DNA from: Anaerolineales bacterium
GTDB lineage: Bacteria > Chloroflexota > Anaerolineae > Anaerolineales > Villigracilaceae
Reading direction: 5' to 3'
DNA: 64,000 bases
NCBI GenBank assembly: GCA_020634885.1
Contig: JACKAW010000006.1
Location: 1 to 64,000 of the forward strand
The notes beneath the pieces were generated by a model. The model searched no databases and had not been told where the DNA came from. It was given only the letters and a program-made list of their open reading frames with translations. Shown one piece after another: positions 17,464 through 26,863 of this stretch; the stretch's first letter is position 1, and the number at the start of each line of letters is the position of its first letter. The position numbers were made by a program, and so were the translations under genes.

Positions 17464-19449
17464 CTACTTCATCCGCTCTGCCACGATCTCTGCCACATCT
17501 TTCACCTGCATCGAATCGCCATCGCCTTTGGCTGCATCGGTCATCATCGTCAAACAGAAGGGACAACCCACCGCCACGGTGTTCGCACCGGTTGCTTTGG
17601 CTTCGTTGAAGCGTGTCACATTCACGCGTGCCGAGCCTTCTTCCTCTTCCTTCCACATCTGCGCCCCGCCCGCCCCACAGCAGAACGACTTGGCAGAATT
17701 GCGCGGCATTTCCACGGTTTCGATCCCCGCCGATTTCAATGCATCACGCGGCGCATCTGTGACCTTGTTGTGTCGTCCTAAATAGCATGGGTCATGGAAG
17801 GTGATCTTCATATTATCGCCTTCGAGGTTCATCGAAATTTTGCCTGAGCCTACCAACTCATTGATAAGTTGCGTATGGTGAATGACTTGATAATTTCCGC
17901 CAAAAGCTGGATATTCGTTCTTGATGGTATGCAAACAATGTGGGCAGGTCGTCACAATCCGTTTTGGTGCAACCTCATTCAATATTTCGACATTTTGTGA
18001 AGCCAACCCGAAGAAAATATCTTCGCGCCCAGCGCGGCGAGCCGAGTCGCCGGTGCAGGATTCGTTCTTGCCGAGCACCGCGTAATTTACCCCAGCGGTA
18101 TTCAAAATTTTCGCAAAGGCTTGCGCGGTCTTTTGGGCGCGGGTATCGGTGGCGGGCGCACAGCCAACCCACCACAAAATTTCAGGTTCACCATTTTGCT
18201 CAATGGTCGGCACGTTCATACCTTCTGCCCACTTCATGCGGTCGCCTTGCGAAACATTCCACGGGTTCTGGTTGCGTTCCATACCTTTGAACGCCGTTTC
18301 CAATTGCTTCGGGAAGGCGCTTTCCATCATCGACAAGTTTCTGCGAATGTCTAAAATATCGCGCATCGGTTCGTTGCCCACGGGGCAAATATCCACGCAC
18401 GCGCCGCAACTTGTACAAGCCCACACCGCTTCTTCTGAAATTAACTCAGTCATTGCAACATCAGTCGTGCCGCCATGGTTCAGGTGATAACGTTTGTTGA
18501 TCTCCAATGCAGCAGGGGAGAGCAGCTTGCCCGTGTTATACGCGGGACAAACTTCCTGACAGCGCAAACACATGATGCAGGCGTAGCTGTCCATGATCTG
18601 TTCCCAGCCGAGGTCTTTCATCTTCGCCGCACCAAACTGCTCAATGCTTTGGTCATCAAGATTTACATAACTTAATTCACCGATGGATTTTCTCTCAGGT
18701 TTGAGCGCAAAATTCAACGGCGCAAAGAATAAGTGAATATGTTTTGAATATGGAAAATAAGGAAGGAATGCGACGACTGCGCCAATGGATAACCAAAAGG
18801 CAACGTGTTCACCCGCGACTAAGACACTCGCATCCATCCCCGCCCAAAGTTGGGACGTCGCCGAAATGCTTGGTTGCCAGCCGTCAACATGACCCGCTGC
18901 CGCGAGGTTAAACGACTCGCCCAAAAAACGCATCGAGTTGTGCAGGAAGATGAACGCGGCAACAATGGCAGAATCTCGCATGATGCCGGTGCGAGCCGCA
19001 GGGTTGAGTAACGTTGTCTCACGTATGCTCAGGACTTTCGGTCGGATAATGAAGCGGCGGAACGCCATCGCCAGAATGCCGAAAATGATGGCAACATTGG
19101 CAATATCCGCGATCAGACGGTAGACATCTCCAAATAAGCCTGTGTTATCAAGCAGACGCCAGCCCGTGTAGGCGTAGATCAAGTCTGCAAGGTTGATGAG
19201 AAGAAAGGAGAGGAAGCCCCAGCCAATGAGCGCGTGCAGAATGCTCGCCCCAAGGCGGAAACGAAAGACGGGTTGGAACAACCCGACCTTGACGATGAGG
19301 TCTCCAATGCGTTTCCACATCAACGACCAATCCACTTTGCCCTGCCCGCTGGCAATGTGACCGATGATCTTCATCACACCTTTGTAGGTGAAGTAGAGTG
19401 AAACAAGTGTGGCAATAACAAAGAGGATTTTTTCAACAAGTGTGAGCAT
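17464..19449 (-). CDS. Membrane-bound heterodisulfide-reductase-like Fe-S oxidoreductase
   Basis: Likely moves electrons between a membrane quinone or heme site and a cytoplasmic partner. Of 661 residues, the first ~250 form a membrane domain of about five spans resembling nitrate reductase gamma/HdrE. A ferredoxin-type domain follows with CIMCLRCQEVCP and CTSCGACVDICP (two 4Fe-4S clusters), then two CCG-type cysteine-rich domains (CPHCLHT with HDPCYLGRHN; CCGAGGAQMW). This architecture is typical of Fe-S-binding proteins beside acyl-CoA dehydrogenase or lactate oxidation genes, but none is adjacent here. The start at 19449 follows GGAGGCTCC. The LysR gene is directly upstream on the same strand. 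Confidence 0.88.
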   Translation of the reverse strand: MLTLVEKILFVIATLVSLYFTYKGVMKIIGHIASGQGKVDWSLMWKRIGDLIVKVGLFQPVFRFRLGASILHALIGWGFLSFLLINLADLIYAYTGWRLLDNTGLFGDVYRLIADIANVAIIFGILAMAFRRFIIRPKVLSIRETTLLNPAARTGIMRDSAIVAAFIFLHNSMRFLGESFNLAAAGHVDGWQPSISATSQLWAGMDASVLVAGEHVAFWLSIGAVVAFLPYFPYSKHIHLFFAPLNFALKPERKSIGELSYVNLDDQSIEQFGAAKMKDLGWEQIMDSYACIMCLRCQEVCPAYNTGKLLSPAALEINKRYHLNHGGTTDVAMTELISEEAVWACTSCGACVDICPVGNEPMRDILDIRRNLSMMESAFPKQLETAFKGMERNQNPWNVSQGDRMKWAEGMNVPTIEQNGEPEILWWVGCAPATDTRAQKTAQAFAKILNTAGVNYAVLGKNESCTGDSARRAGREDIFFGLASQNVEILNEVAPKRIVTTCPHCLHTIKNEYPAFGGNYQVIHHTQLINELVGSGKISMNLEGDNMKITFHDPCYLGRHNKVTDAPRDALKSAGIETVEMPRNSAKSFCCGAGGAQMWKEEEEGSARVNVTRFNEAKATGANTVAVGCPFCLTMMTDAAKGDGDSMQVKDVAEIVAERMK

Positions 19450-19468
19450 GGAGCCTCCGTTGAATATG

Positions 19469-19493
19469 CAGGTCACGCTTTAAGCGTGACCTG
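19469..19493. repeat. REP-like palindrome between the LysR and Fe-S oxidoreductase genes
   Basis: 12-bp perfect arms, CAGGTCACGCTT and its complement, around one central base. It has no U-tract; it could stabilise mRNA ends or be a mobile REP copy. Confidence 0.7.
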
Positions 19494-19528
19494 TTATGTT
19501 TGTTTGTTAAGTTTAGCACAAGTTGTTT

Positions 19529-20476
19529 TTATGCCACAGGTTCAAATTGAGTGAGGCTGTTCCAGATTTCGGTATTGAGGTGTTCACGCTGTTCTTGTAC
19601 GAATTCCCAAAAGAGGTTTTGGGCGCGGGTAAAGGGATGGTTGATATGCCGGGCAATGTAAACGGTGCGGCGCAAGTCCATGCCTTGCATTTCCACTTTT
19701 TTTACCCGTCCAAATGCCAGCCCTCGGGCGGCGATCATTTCTGAAACAAAGGCAATGCCTACGCCGCGCTCCACCGCCATTTCTATGGCGTTTGCGCTGC
19801 CGAGTTCCATCACCACGTTGAGCATGTCTGGCGTGATGCTGAACGTTTTTAATTCCTGCATGACGGTTTCGCAGGTTCCAGACATTTCTTCGCGCATGAT
19901 AATGTGCTGACCGATCAGGTCATCGGGGGTGGCTTTGCCATATTCTGCCCAGGGGTGGGTGGTGGGTACGATCAGGTAGATGCGGTCTTCAAATAGCGGT
20001 TGGCATTCAATCTCTCTGTGTTCAAAAAGTTTGCTGGTGACACCCAGTGGGATTTTTTGCGCGAGGAGTCTTTCCAGCACGCTATCGCGTGACATCACTT
20101 TTACACGCGGGTGAACTGCGGGGTATTTTTCTTGAAATAAGGAAAGGAGTACAGGCATAAGATATTTGCCTGCCGAGGTAGAACAACCCAGCAATAACTC
20201 GCCGCCTATTTGGTTATGAATATTTTGCAGGCTGTCTTCCATTAAACGGGCAGAGCGTATAACTTCACGTGCCATGGGCAGCAGGGCTTCACCGGCTTCA
20301 CTTAGATCAATGGATCGTCCCCGCCTTATAAAGAGTTCCACGTTGTAGGCTTGTTCCATGGCGTGAATATGCTGGCTGACCGCCGATTGCGACATGTGCA
20401 GGCGTTTGGCTGCCAGAGAAAAGTTCTTTTCTTCAGCGGCTGCCAAAAAGACACGCAAGGATGAGATTTCGATCAT
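19529..20476 (-). CDS. LysR family transcriptional regulator
   Basis: The product is 315 residues. The N-terminal winged HTH (residues 3-60, LRVFLAAAEEKNFSLAAKRL and MSQSAVSQHI) is followed by a LysR substrate-binding domain (about 88-295). The subgroup resembles CbbR/CysB-like activators. The start at 20476 follows CCGGAG. Because the downstream Fe-S oxidoreductase is on the same strand 80 bases away, they may be co-transcribed, with the regulator acting on other targets too. The inducer is unknown. Confidence 0.88.
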   Translation of the reverse strand: MIEISSLRVFLAAAEEKNFSLAAKRLHMSQSAVSQHIHAMEQAYNVELFIRRGRSIDLSEAGEALLPMAREVIRSARLMEDSLQNIHNQIGGELLLGCSTSAGKYLMPVLLSLFQEKYPAVHPRVKVMSRDSVLERLLAQKIPLGVTSKLFEHREIECQPLFEDRIYLIVPTTHPWAEYGKATPDDLIGQHIIMREEMSGTCETVMQELKTFSITPDMLNVVMELGSANAIEMAVERGVGIAFVSEMIAARGLAFGRVKKVEMQGMDLRRTVYIARHINHPFTRAQNLFWEFVQEQREHLNTEIWNSLTQFEPVA

Positions 20477-20606
20477 TTTATGCTCCGGTAGTTCTGATAA
20501 GTAATTATGATGAATGTGTTGGGTAAGCATAAGTATTTCTCATCCTTCCGGCTAGTGATTTATTTCCATTAACAGGTCTTATCTCATGGGGTTTTTACCC
20601 CATAAG

Positions 20607-20640
20607 AAATGCCCGCGAGTAAATTTTCTCGCGGGCATTT
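20607..20640. terminator. Hairpin terminator downstream of the rhodanese gene
   Basis: A perfect 13-bp stem (AAATGCCCGCGAG at 20607-20619 with 20628-20640). A second small hairpin (ATGGGG/CCCCAT, 20586-20603) lies next to it. Long U-runs are absent, so factor-independent termination is likely but not certain. Confidence 0.6.
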
Positions 20641-20673
20641 CGATCTTGCAGGATTATTTTCCTGTTTGGGTGA

Positions 20674-22395
20674 TTATTTAACTACGGGCAATTCTGCCGC
20701 GATCCAGCCATTCAAACCACCGCCCAAATTGCGGACGTTGGTGTAGCCGAGGAATTGCAGGTACATTTGCGCCAGCGCGCCACGGTGACCAGAAGCGCAC
20801 ATGACGACGATGGGGGCTGTCTTGTCGGCAGGGAGTTGGGCGAGGTTGGCGGGAACCTCGGTCACAGGCACATTCACGGCACCTTCAATGTAACCGTTTG
20901 CGGTCCACTCTTCGGCAGAGCGCACATCAAGGATGAAGGGAACGGTGCCGCCAACGATCTCAGTGTTCAGGTCGGCAGGTTTGACGGTGTTGAAACCTTC
21001 GGGAAGTGCTGCCAGATACGCATCCAGCGCGGCGAGTTTGTCTGCATCCACTTCGGGAGCGGTTCCGGCAACAGGTTCGGCAGGTAGACCCGGTTCGAGT
21101 GCGAATTCAGCCTTGACCCAGCCGCCAATGCCGCCGCCAAGGTTGACCACATCCGTGTAGCCGAGCAGGCGCAGAGCCATCATGCCGTAGGCGCCGCGAT
21201 GACCAGAAGCGCAGGTGACGACGATCTTCTCATCTTTGCCGGGGAGTTTATCGAGGTTTTGGAGCAGGGTGCGGATCGGGAGATTGATGGAACCAGCAAT
21301 GTGACCGGTGGCTTCAATTTCAGAAGGTTCGCGCACGTCCACGATGAACGGAGGATTCTCAACCAGCATTTCATTGAGTTTGTCGTTCTTGATGCTGTAA
21401 TAACCGGCATCGGCAGGCAGGGTGGTGAGAAATTCTGCCATCTCGGGGACGAGACCCGCCAGAGGCAAACCGGCAGATTTCCACGCGCCGATTCCACCAG
21501 CCAGGTTCGAAACATCGGTATAGCCCATCAACCGCAGAGCCATCATAATCATTGCGCCGCGATGACCAGATGCGCAAGTAACAATGATTTTCGCGTCTTT
21601 GTCAGCCGGAACTTGGTCGATATTGGCAAAGAAATCAGTGAAGGGCAGGTTGACAGAGCCTTCAATGTATCCGTCTTTGCCCCATTCACCTTTGCTGCGA
21701 ACATCAATGATCAAGGGCGGATTTTCGACAAGCAATTCATTGAGCTTATCAGACTTGATCGAATAGAAGCCTTCAGGCAGGTTGCTGAGGAAGTCGTTCA
21801 GCATTGTGTAAAGCGCTTCGTCTTCAACGATGGGGGTGCTGATTGCGGCGGGGGCTTCGGGCAGCGAGCCGGTAACGAGCGGCAGTTCGGCTTTCTTCCA
21901 GGCGCCAATGCCGCCGCCAAGGTTGCGCACGTTGGTGTAGCCCAACAGTTTGAGCGAAGCCATCACCATGCTGCCACGATGACCGGAGGCGCAGGTGACG
22001 ACAATCGGCTCATCCAAACCGGGAAGTTTATCGAGGTTGTTTAGCACTTCGCGCACAGGGATGTTGATGCTGCCCTCGATGTACCCGCCTTCTTCCAATT
22101 CAGCGACTTCACGCACATCGAGAATGAAAGTGGGGGTATCGACAAGCTCTTCATTCAGCTTGGCTGCACTGACGGTGCCGTAGCCTTTGTCAGCGGGGAG
22201 AGAGGCGGTGAGGTCGGTGAACAGCGCCAGAACATCGGGTCCCGTTTCAACTACGGGTTCTTCGGTTACAACTTCTTCTACAACCGCTTCTGTTGCTTCA
22301 ACAACAGGTTCTGCGGGGGCGGGTGAGGCGCAGGCTCCCAAAACCATACTAAGAGTTAGGAGCAGGGCAAGAAACATTTGAAACTTTTTAGACAT
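20674..22395 (-). CDS. Exported lipoprotein with four tandem rhodanese domains
   Basis: The product is 573 residues: a lipoprotein signal (MVLGAC, lipid-anchored C22), an acidic Glu/Val/Thr linker, then four rhodanese domains. Every one keeps the active loop CASGHRG (C135, C274, C395, C533) and the GYTxVxNLxGGxxxW ending. Rhodaneses transfer sulfane sulfur through a cysteine persulfide; here they would act outside the membrane on thiosulfate, polysulfide or a protein partner. Most secreted rhodaneses have one or two domains. The start at 22395 follows AAGGAG; the upstream extension is discarded because it would precede the signal peptide. It lies downstream of the multiheme cytochrome gene on the same strand. 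Confidence 0.9.
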   Translation of the reverse strand: MSKKFQMFLALLLTLSMVLGACASPAPAEPVVEATEAVVEEVVTEEPVVETGPDVLALFTDLTASLPADKGYGTVSAAKLNEELVDTPTFILDVREVAELEEGGYIEGSINIPVREVLNNLDKLPGLDEPIVVTCASGHRGSMVMASLKLLGYTNVRNLGGGIGAWKKAELPLVTGSLPEAPAAISTPIVEDEALYTMLNDFLSNLPEGFYSIKSDKLNELLVENPPLIIDVRSKGEWGKDGYIEGSVNLPFTDFFANIDQVPADKDAKIIVTCASGHRGAMIMMALRLMGYTDVSNLAGGIGAWKSAGLPLAGLVPEMAEFLTTLPADAGYYSIKNDKLNEMLVENPPFIVDVREPSEIEATGHIAGSINLPIRTLLQNLDKLPGKDEKIVVTCASGHRGAYGMMALRLLGYTDVVNLGGGIGGWVKAEFALEPGLPAEPVAGTAPEVDADKLAALDAYLAALPEGFNTVKPADLNTEIVGGTVPFILDVRSAEEWTANGYIEGAVNVPVTEVPANLAQLPADKTAPIVVMCASGHRGALAQMYLQFLGYTNVRNLGGGLNGWIAAELPVVK

Positions 22396-22444
22396 TTTCT
22401 TCTCCTTATGAAGAATGATTTGTTTTTTCTCTACGGTACATCCC

Positions 22445-22505
22445 AAACCCTAAAGGTCTGTTTTGCTTTCGTAAACTGCCGGTCTATCACAGACCTTTAG
22501 GGTTT
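22445..22505. repeat. REP-like inverted repeat between cytochrome and rhodanese genes
   Basis: Perfect 16-bp arms (AAACCCTAAAGGTCTG at 22445-22460, complement at 22490-22505) with a 29-base loop. No U-tract follows on either strand. Confidence 0.7.
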
Positions 22506-22546
22506 CTTTACGAAGGAAATGTACGTAGTAACTTTTTAAGAAGATA

Positions 22547-24088
22547 TCAAGGCAGCTTGTGACATGCAGAGCAAATTTCGTTCGAGTACCCGATATGGTC
22601 TTCGGGGTAAATGGGAGAGTTGCGAATTCCCGTTTCATGACATGCCACGCAAGAGTCGCTGACGAGTTCGGCGTGGCCTGCGGGTTGCGGCATGGCGGCA
22701 AGGAACAATTCCACTGCGGGCGGCACACTTTTCACGATCACTGCTTGGTTGGCATTTTGCTCAACTGCCTGCACTTTGTCGGCGGTTAGGAAAATTTCAG
22801 GGTTGGCGTGGCAGGCTTCGCACGAGGCGTTTTGAGGCGTGTTCCGTTGAATATTGTGCGGGGTCGAGTACACCCACGTCGGCAGCGCATCAAAATTGCT
22901 GAGCAGGTTTTCACCGTAGAATTCATAGCTATCGGATGCCACCGGTACATGGCGTACTGGAGCGTACCTGGCTGGGCGGTCTTCACTTTGGATCGGGTTT
23001 AGACCGATGAAGAAGGTGTGATAGGTCGCTTCAGTTTCAAAGTACGGGTTTCCACTTGTCTCGCTGACGGCAACATGGCAGCCATCACAACTGGTGTAGG
23101 TTACCGAGTGACAAACCTGACAGGTGAGTTCGGTACCATCGCCATGCTGGGCGTGCATTTCAATTCCATCTGCCCCGCTGGCAACTTCTTCATGACAGTC
23201 AATACACTGCGGGTTTTCCGCGCCGCTGAAGCGATGCTCTGCCCCGGCTGTGGTCTCCGTCATACCGTGCAGATCTGCGCCTTCATGGCATTTCACACAA
23301 CTCATGCGGGCTTCACGGAAGTGAACATCGCCAGGGATGCCCTCGTTCTTGCCGAGGAATTCATTGCCCACGCGGCTGCCGTGGCAGGCGGTGCAAGAGT
23401 TGGTCATGGGCGGGGTCTTTTTAAAGACATGCCCTTCGAAAAAGCCGCCGCCTACATTGGCAGGCTGGCTTACATGACATTCACCACAGGATGTATGGCA
23501 GGTGGCGCAGTGGTTGCCGAACATTTCATCCAATGCTGGGTGGTCTTCGGGAACCTCGCCGTTACGGGCGTTGATCGCTGTCCAATAACCGGCTTGGGTA
23601 TTGTGCAGGCTGTTGGGGTAGGCTGCCACTTCTTCTTCGTGACATTCGCCGCAGAACTCTTCCGGCTGTGCGCTCGGGCTGGCAATCAAACCTTCATGCG
23701 CCGCTTCCTTTTCATTGACATTCACACCTGCGTGACATTCGATACAAGTCAACTCGCCGTGATCGGTCTGCGAAAAGGCTTCGTTATCTACAATGACTTT
23801 CTCCCATGGCTCCAACGGAGCCACATCGCCCCCTCAGCCAACCCCTTTGGATTCTGCCTCTGCCTCAACAACTGGAGCAGCGGTATCAATGAGACGCTGC
23901 TGGTCGGTGTGACATGCGATACATTCCCCCGCCTCCGGTCTGGACGCGGCAACTGATTCTGTTGCTGTGAGCGTCTCTTCCGCTGTGAGGGATTCAGCCC
24001 CCGGCGCGGGCGTTTCCGTTTTTGACGAAGCGCACGCCGCAAGGAGGAACATTCCAGCTAAAATGAATCCAAGCGATTTCGTTTTCAC
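22547..24088 (-). pseudogene. Thirteen-heme cytochrome c lipoprotein interrupted by in-frame TGA
   Basis: The frame from 24088 encodes a lipoprotein signal (LLAAC lipobox), a short linker and the first heme site CIACH, then meets TGA at 23834-23836. The same frame continues without shift (GGDVAPLEPWEKV) to 22547 with twelve more CxxCH sites, among them CIECH, CGECH (twice), CATCH, CTACH, CVKCH, CDGCH and CSACH. In all that is 13 heme c motifs in about 513 codons. Without readthrough the long part would have no export signal and could not be matured. Possible causes are a nonsense mutation, a base-call error or suppression. An extracytoplasmic electron-transfer role is inferred from the family. 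Confidence 0.85.
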
Positions 24089-24202
24089 TTTTCCTCTTTT
24101 TTGTGTAATTTTTCACAATTATTATTCAAAATGCTTATTATTATTAGTGATATTCATTACGTCGGCTTATCAGATTTGCTTATGAGAATCAATTACCCCC
24201 GC

Positions 24203-24242
24203 TTAAAACAAAACTTCCCGCCAGCTCTGCCAGCGGGAAGTT
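24203..24242 (-). terminator. Terminator of the transglycosylase-like gene
   Basis: The stem AACTTCCCGC/GCGGGAAGTT (24212-24221 with 24233-24242) is followed on the minus strand by TTTGTTTTAAG. Confidence 0.75.
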
Positions 24243-24259
24243 ATCATGGCAACCTTTGT

Positions 24260-25918
24260 TTACTTGTCTGCTTGCCTGCTGATATCGTTCACATAATCCA
24301 CTGCATTGGAGCAAACCCCGATCAAGTGCGGTGAGACGGTATCCCATGTTAATGGAAGTTCGTTTGAGGCGTATGCCCCACTGACCGCCTCAGCCAGACA
24401 GCCGCCCCCCGCGTTGTAGTTGACGAGGGTGAACTTCCACAGGTCTTCGTAAGCAGCCACCTCAGCCGGAGATTTGCCGGTGTAGTTATAAATGACTTGC
24501 CCCGCCTGTTCACAATTAGCGATGAGGGTATGGGCGAACACGCCAATGGAGAAATCTGCCTGGGTCAGGTCCAGCCCAAGCGGACAGTCTTCACAGGTGG
24601 CATCTACGCTGTTGACGAGGGCGCGCCGCAATTCGGCTTGCTGCTCTTCGTCCAGGTTGGCATAGCCCGCCCCGCAAGTTTCAGAATCTACGACCAGTGG
24701 ACAGAACTGATTAAAGAAACTCCGGTTCCAAAAGAGAGCCGTATCCGCGCCGTTCTCGGTGAGTTGTCCCAGCCCAATATCGCCAGCGGCTTGAAAGATG
24801 CCGGGCCAGAATTGGCTTTCGCGCGCAAAGAGATTTTTAAGTAAAAAAGCAGGGACGCTCGTTTCTTTTGCGGTGGAGAGGATCAGATCATCGAACTGGT
24901 TTTGCCACTGGCGCACCGTCTCGCGTGATGCTTCCAACCCACACTGATTGACGGTATTTCCCGGCGCAAGCCCGCCATCTGGGCAGGAACTGGCATCTAC
25001 TGCGCCTTGCAGGATCAAGTTGGCGGCGAGGTAGGTGTAGGGAATGTCACTGCTTAGGGTTTCGCTTTGAGTGGGGGTGCTTAACCATTTGGGCGTTCCG
25101 CCAACAGGTGGGAAGACATCCCACGCTTCGGCACAGGTTGCACTGACCCCGCCAAACCACTGTGAAGAAAGCACATCCACATACCAGTAAAGCTGGTCGG
25201 GGTCGCCCTCATCCGCTTTTTGGACGCGTACCTGTGCTTCGTATATTTCGCTGCTATCACCATACGAAGAATAAGCCCAAAATTCAACGGTTACGCCATC
25301 GTCATCGGTTTCAGGAATTTGAAATTTGCAGGTATCTGTATCTTCGCAGAAAAAAGAGGCATCGTCATATTTCCCCTCAATGCGGATGATACTTTCATTG
25401 GGCAATGGTTCCTTGCCGGTGATTACAAGTGTGGGCTTGCTTTCGCAAATGTTTGTGGAGGCGCTGTAGACCGGCTCGCAATCTTCAAGGGATATCCATG
25501 CGTGGGCGGCTGGCAACTGCATGGCGATCTCTTTTTCTTTTTTCTCTGTGCCAACCAGTTTTAGGTAATACCCTTCGCAGGTGGCTGTTCGGTTCAGGTT
25601 GCACATTGGCTGGCTAACCCATTCGCGGTAAATGATCGTGCCGCAATGATTGTAGACTTCATCCAACGTGGGGACGCCCTCATGTTCCACAATGATCGAG
25701 CAGACTTCGGCACGGTCTTTCCAGCGGGCGAGATCCCAATCGTAGGCGGTGTATTCAATTGCGACGATGGAGTAACGGTCTGGACCAGGTGGGGGATTGG
25801 GTTCAGCAACCAGCCCTGAGTTTAAGTTTGAGGCGGGCATGGCGCCAAAACTGACCAGCAGGTTTGCAACTGCGGTCAGGGCTAAAAAAAATCGGCTTGC
25901 CAGGCGTCGATTTGCCAT
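24260..25918 (-). CDS. Secreted lytic-transglycosylase-like (SLT-fold) protein
   Basis: A 552-residue protein with an N-terminal signal or anchor (about 8-30). The middle region has beta-rich, cysteine-containing modules (CNLNRTATCEGYYLK, FFCEDTDTCKFQI). From about 355 an SLT-type lysozyme domain follows: VPAFLLKNLFARESQFWPG with the likely catalytic Glu, then GDIGLGQLTENGAD. Cysteine pairs suggest disulfides and an extracytoplasmic location. It probably cleaves peptidoglycan glycan strands. Monocistronic with its own terminator. The N-terminal module is not recognised. Confidence 0.7.
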   Translation of the reverse strand: MANRRLASRFFLALTAVANLLVSFGAMPASNLNSGLVAEPNPPPGPDRYSIVAIEYTAYDWDLARWKDRAEVCSIIVEHEGVPTLDEVYNHCGTIIYREWVSQPMCNLNRTATCEGYYLKLVGTEKKEKEIAMQLPAAHAWISLEDCEPVYSASTNICESKPTLVITGKEPLPNESIIRIEGKYDDASFFCEDTDTCKFQIPETDDDGVTVEFWAYSSYGDSSEIYEAQVRVQKADEGDPDQLYWYVDVLSSQWFGGVSATCAEAWDVFPPVGGTPKWLSTPTQSETLSSDIPYTYLAANLILQGAVDASSCPDGGLAPGNTVNQCGLEASRETVRQWQNQFDDLILSTAKETSVPAFLLKNLFARESQFWPGIFQAAGDIGLGQLTENGADTALFWNRSFFNQFCPLVVDSETCGAGYANLDEEQQAELRRALVNSVDATCEDCPLGLDLTQADFSIGVFAHTLIANCEQAGQVIYNYTGKSPAEVAAYEDLWKFTLVNYNAGGGCLAEAVSGAYASNELPLTWDTVSPHLIGVCSNAVDYVNDISRQADK

Positions 25919-26001
25919 TAAATAAAAAGTCCCTTGTTATTATACTCACACGGCATGGATGCCCATGGAATAAATATAACAAGGGACCGGTTGCCAAATA
26001 T

Positions 26002-26157
26002 TTATTTCTTTTCGTTATCCATCGCTTCGTAGGTTTCGAGGTCGCGCTTGAGGTTGCGAGTGCGGATGTATAAGCTAAGCAGGTACAAGCCCATGGTGAC
26101 GAAAGACACCACGTATCCGGCGATCATATAGTTGTCAGTATTTGCAGGTCCCATCAT
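26002..26157 (-). CDS. ccmD: CcmD-like heme exporter small subunit
   Basis: A 51-residue frame starting with two ATG codons behind AAGGAG and ending TAA at 26002. It has one membrane span (about residues 10-30, MIAGYVVSFV and MGLYLLSLY), then a basic-acidic cytoplasmic tail (IRTRNLKRDLE). Length, topology and position directly after ccmC match CcmD, the small protein that helps release holo-CcmE from the CcmABC complex. It is below the usual ORF length cut-off and easily missed. Confidence 0.8.
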   Translation of the reverse strand: MMGPANTDNYMIAGYVVSFVTMGLYLLSLYIRTRNLKRDLETYEAMDNEKK

Positions 26158-26164
26158 TTTCTCC

Positions 26165-26863
26165 TTACATGGATACTTTTAATTTGAGTTCTTCCACTTT
26201 CTCTTCCAAACCGCCAAGGCGGATGCGATGCCACATCAGGCTGACGAAGAGAATTGTGAAAGCGCCCAGCGAAACGAACATGGAGGTGAGCATATCGCCG
26301 CTCATATCAAAGCCGCCCTGCGCCTCGGCACTGGCGGTACCGACCACTACCGGGTGAATGGTGCGGAACAGACGAATGACCATAAAGGTGATCGGGGCAC
26401 TTAAGCCGCCCAGCAGGGCATACACGGCGCCAAAGCGGGCGCGTTTTTCGGGTTCTTCAATTCCGGCGCGTAACATGAAGTAAGCGATGTAGATCAATTC
26501 GGTAACAGCGGCAGTGGTCAGGCGCGGATCCCACGTCCACCAGGTGTTCCAGGCGGGACGCGCCCAAATGGAGCCGAGCACAATGGTGATGAAGAAGAAC
26601 ATGGTGCTCACTTCCACGGCTGCAACTTCAAAACGATCCCACCTCATATCTTTGGTGACGAGGTACACAATGCCAGATACAGCCGCCACTACAAAGCCAA
26701 CCAGCCCAACCCATGCCGTGCCGACATGGAAATAGAACACGCGCTGCACATTGCCCATCACCGCCTCGGTGGGGGCGTAGACCAGCGCAAAATAAGTAGC
26801 GACACCAATGCCGATGATGGAAAGCACATCGAGAATGGTGAGCGCCATGGGTTTGGATTGCAT
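26165..26863 (-). CDS. ccmC: Heme exporter protein CcmC
   Basis: An inner-membrane heme-handling protein that loads heme onto CcmE. The 232 residues have six spans, the tryptophan-rich periplasmic segment WWTWDPRLT and two heme-ligand histidines, in YFHVGTAW (TM2) and RTIHPVV. The last codon is 7 bases before ccmD. A 190-base stretch separates it from ccmB upstream; that stretch holds only a small GAAAATGA/TCATTTTC hairpin (26933-26953), so ccmCD may also have its own promoter. Confidence 0.93.
   Translation of the reverse strand: MQSKPMALTILDVLSIIGIGVATYFALVYAPTEAVMGNVQRVFYFHVGTAWVGLVGFVVAAVSGIVYLVTKDMRWDRFEVAAVEVSTMFFFITIVLGSIWARPAWNTWWTWDPRLTTAAVTELIYIAYFMLRAGIEEPEKRARFGAVYALLGGLSAPITFMVIRLFRTIHPVVVGTASAEAQGGFDMSGDMLTSMFVSLGAFTILFVSLMWHRIRLGGLEEKVEELKLKVSM

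Noticed and set aside
21199..22044. 281-residue plus-strand frame opposite the rhodanese repeats
   Set aside because: It is the antisense shadow of four near-identical repeats; no ribosome site, no family resemblance.
23834..23836. TGA read as selenocysteine
   Set aside because: The codon lies in a glycine linker, not at a redox site, and I could not identify a SECIS-like hairpin just after it.
23018..23956. 312-residue plus-strand frame opposite the multiheme cytochrome
   Set aside because: Antisense to thirteen CxxCH sites, which keep the other strand open by composition; no independent support.
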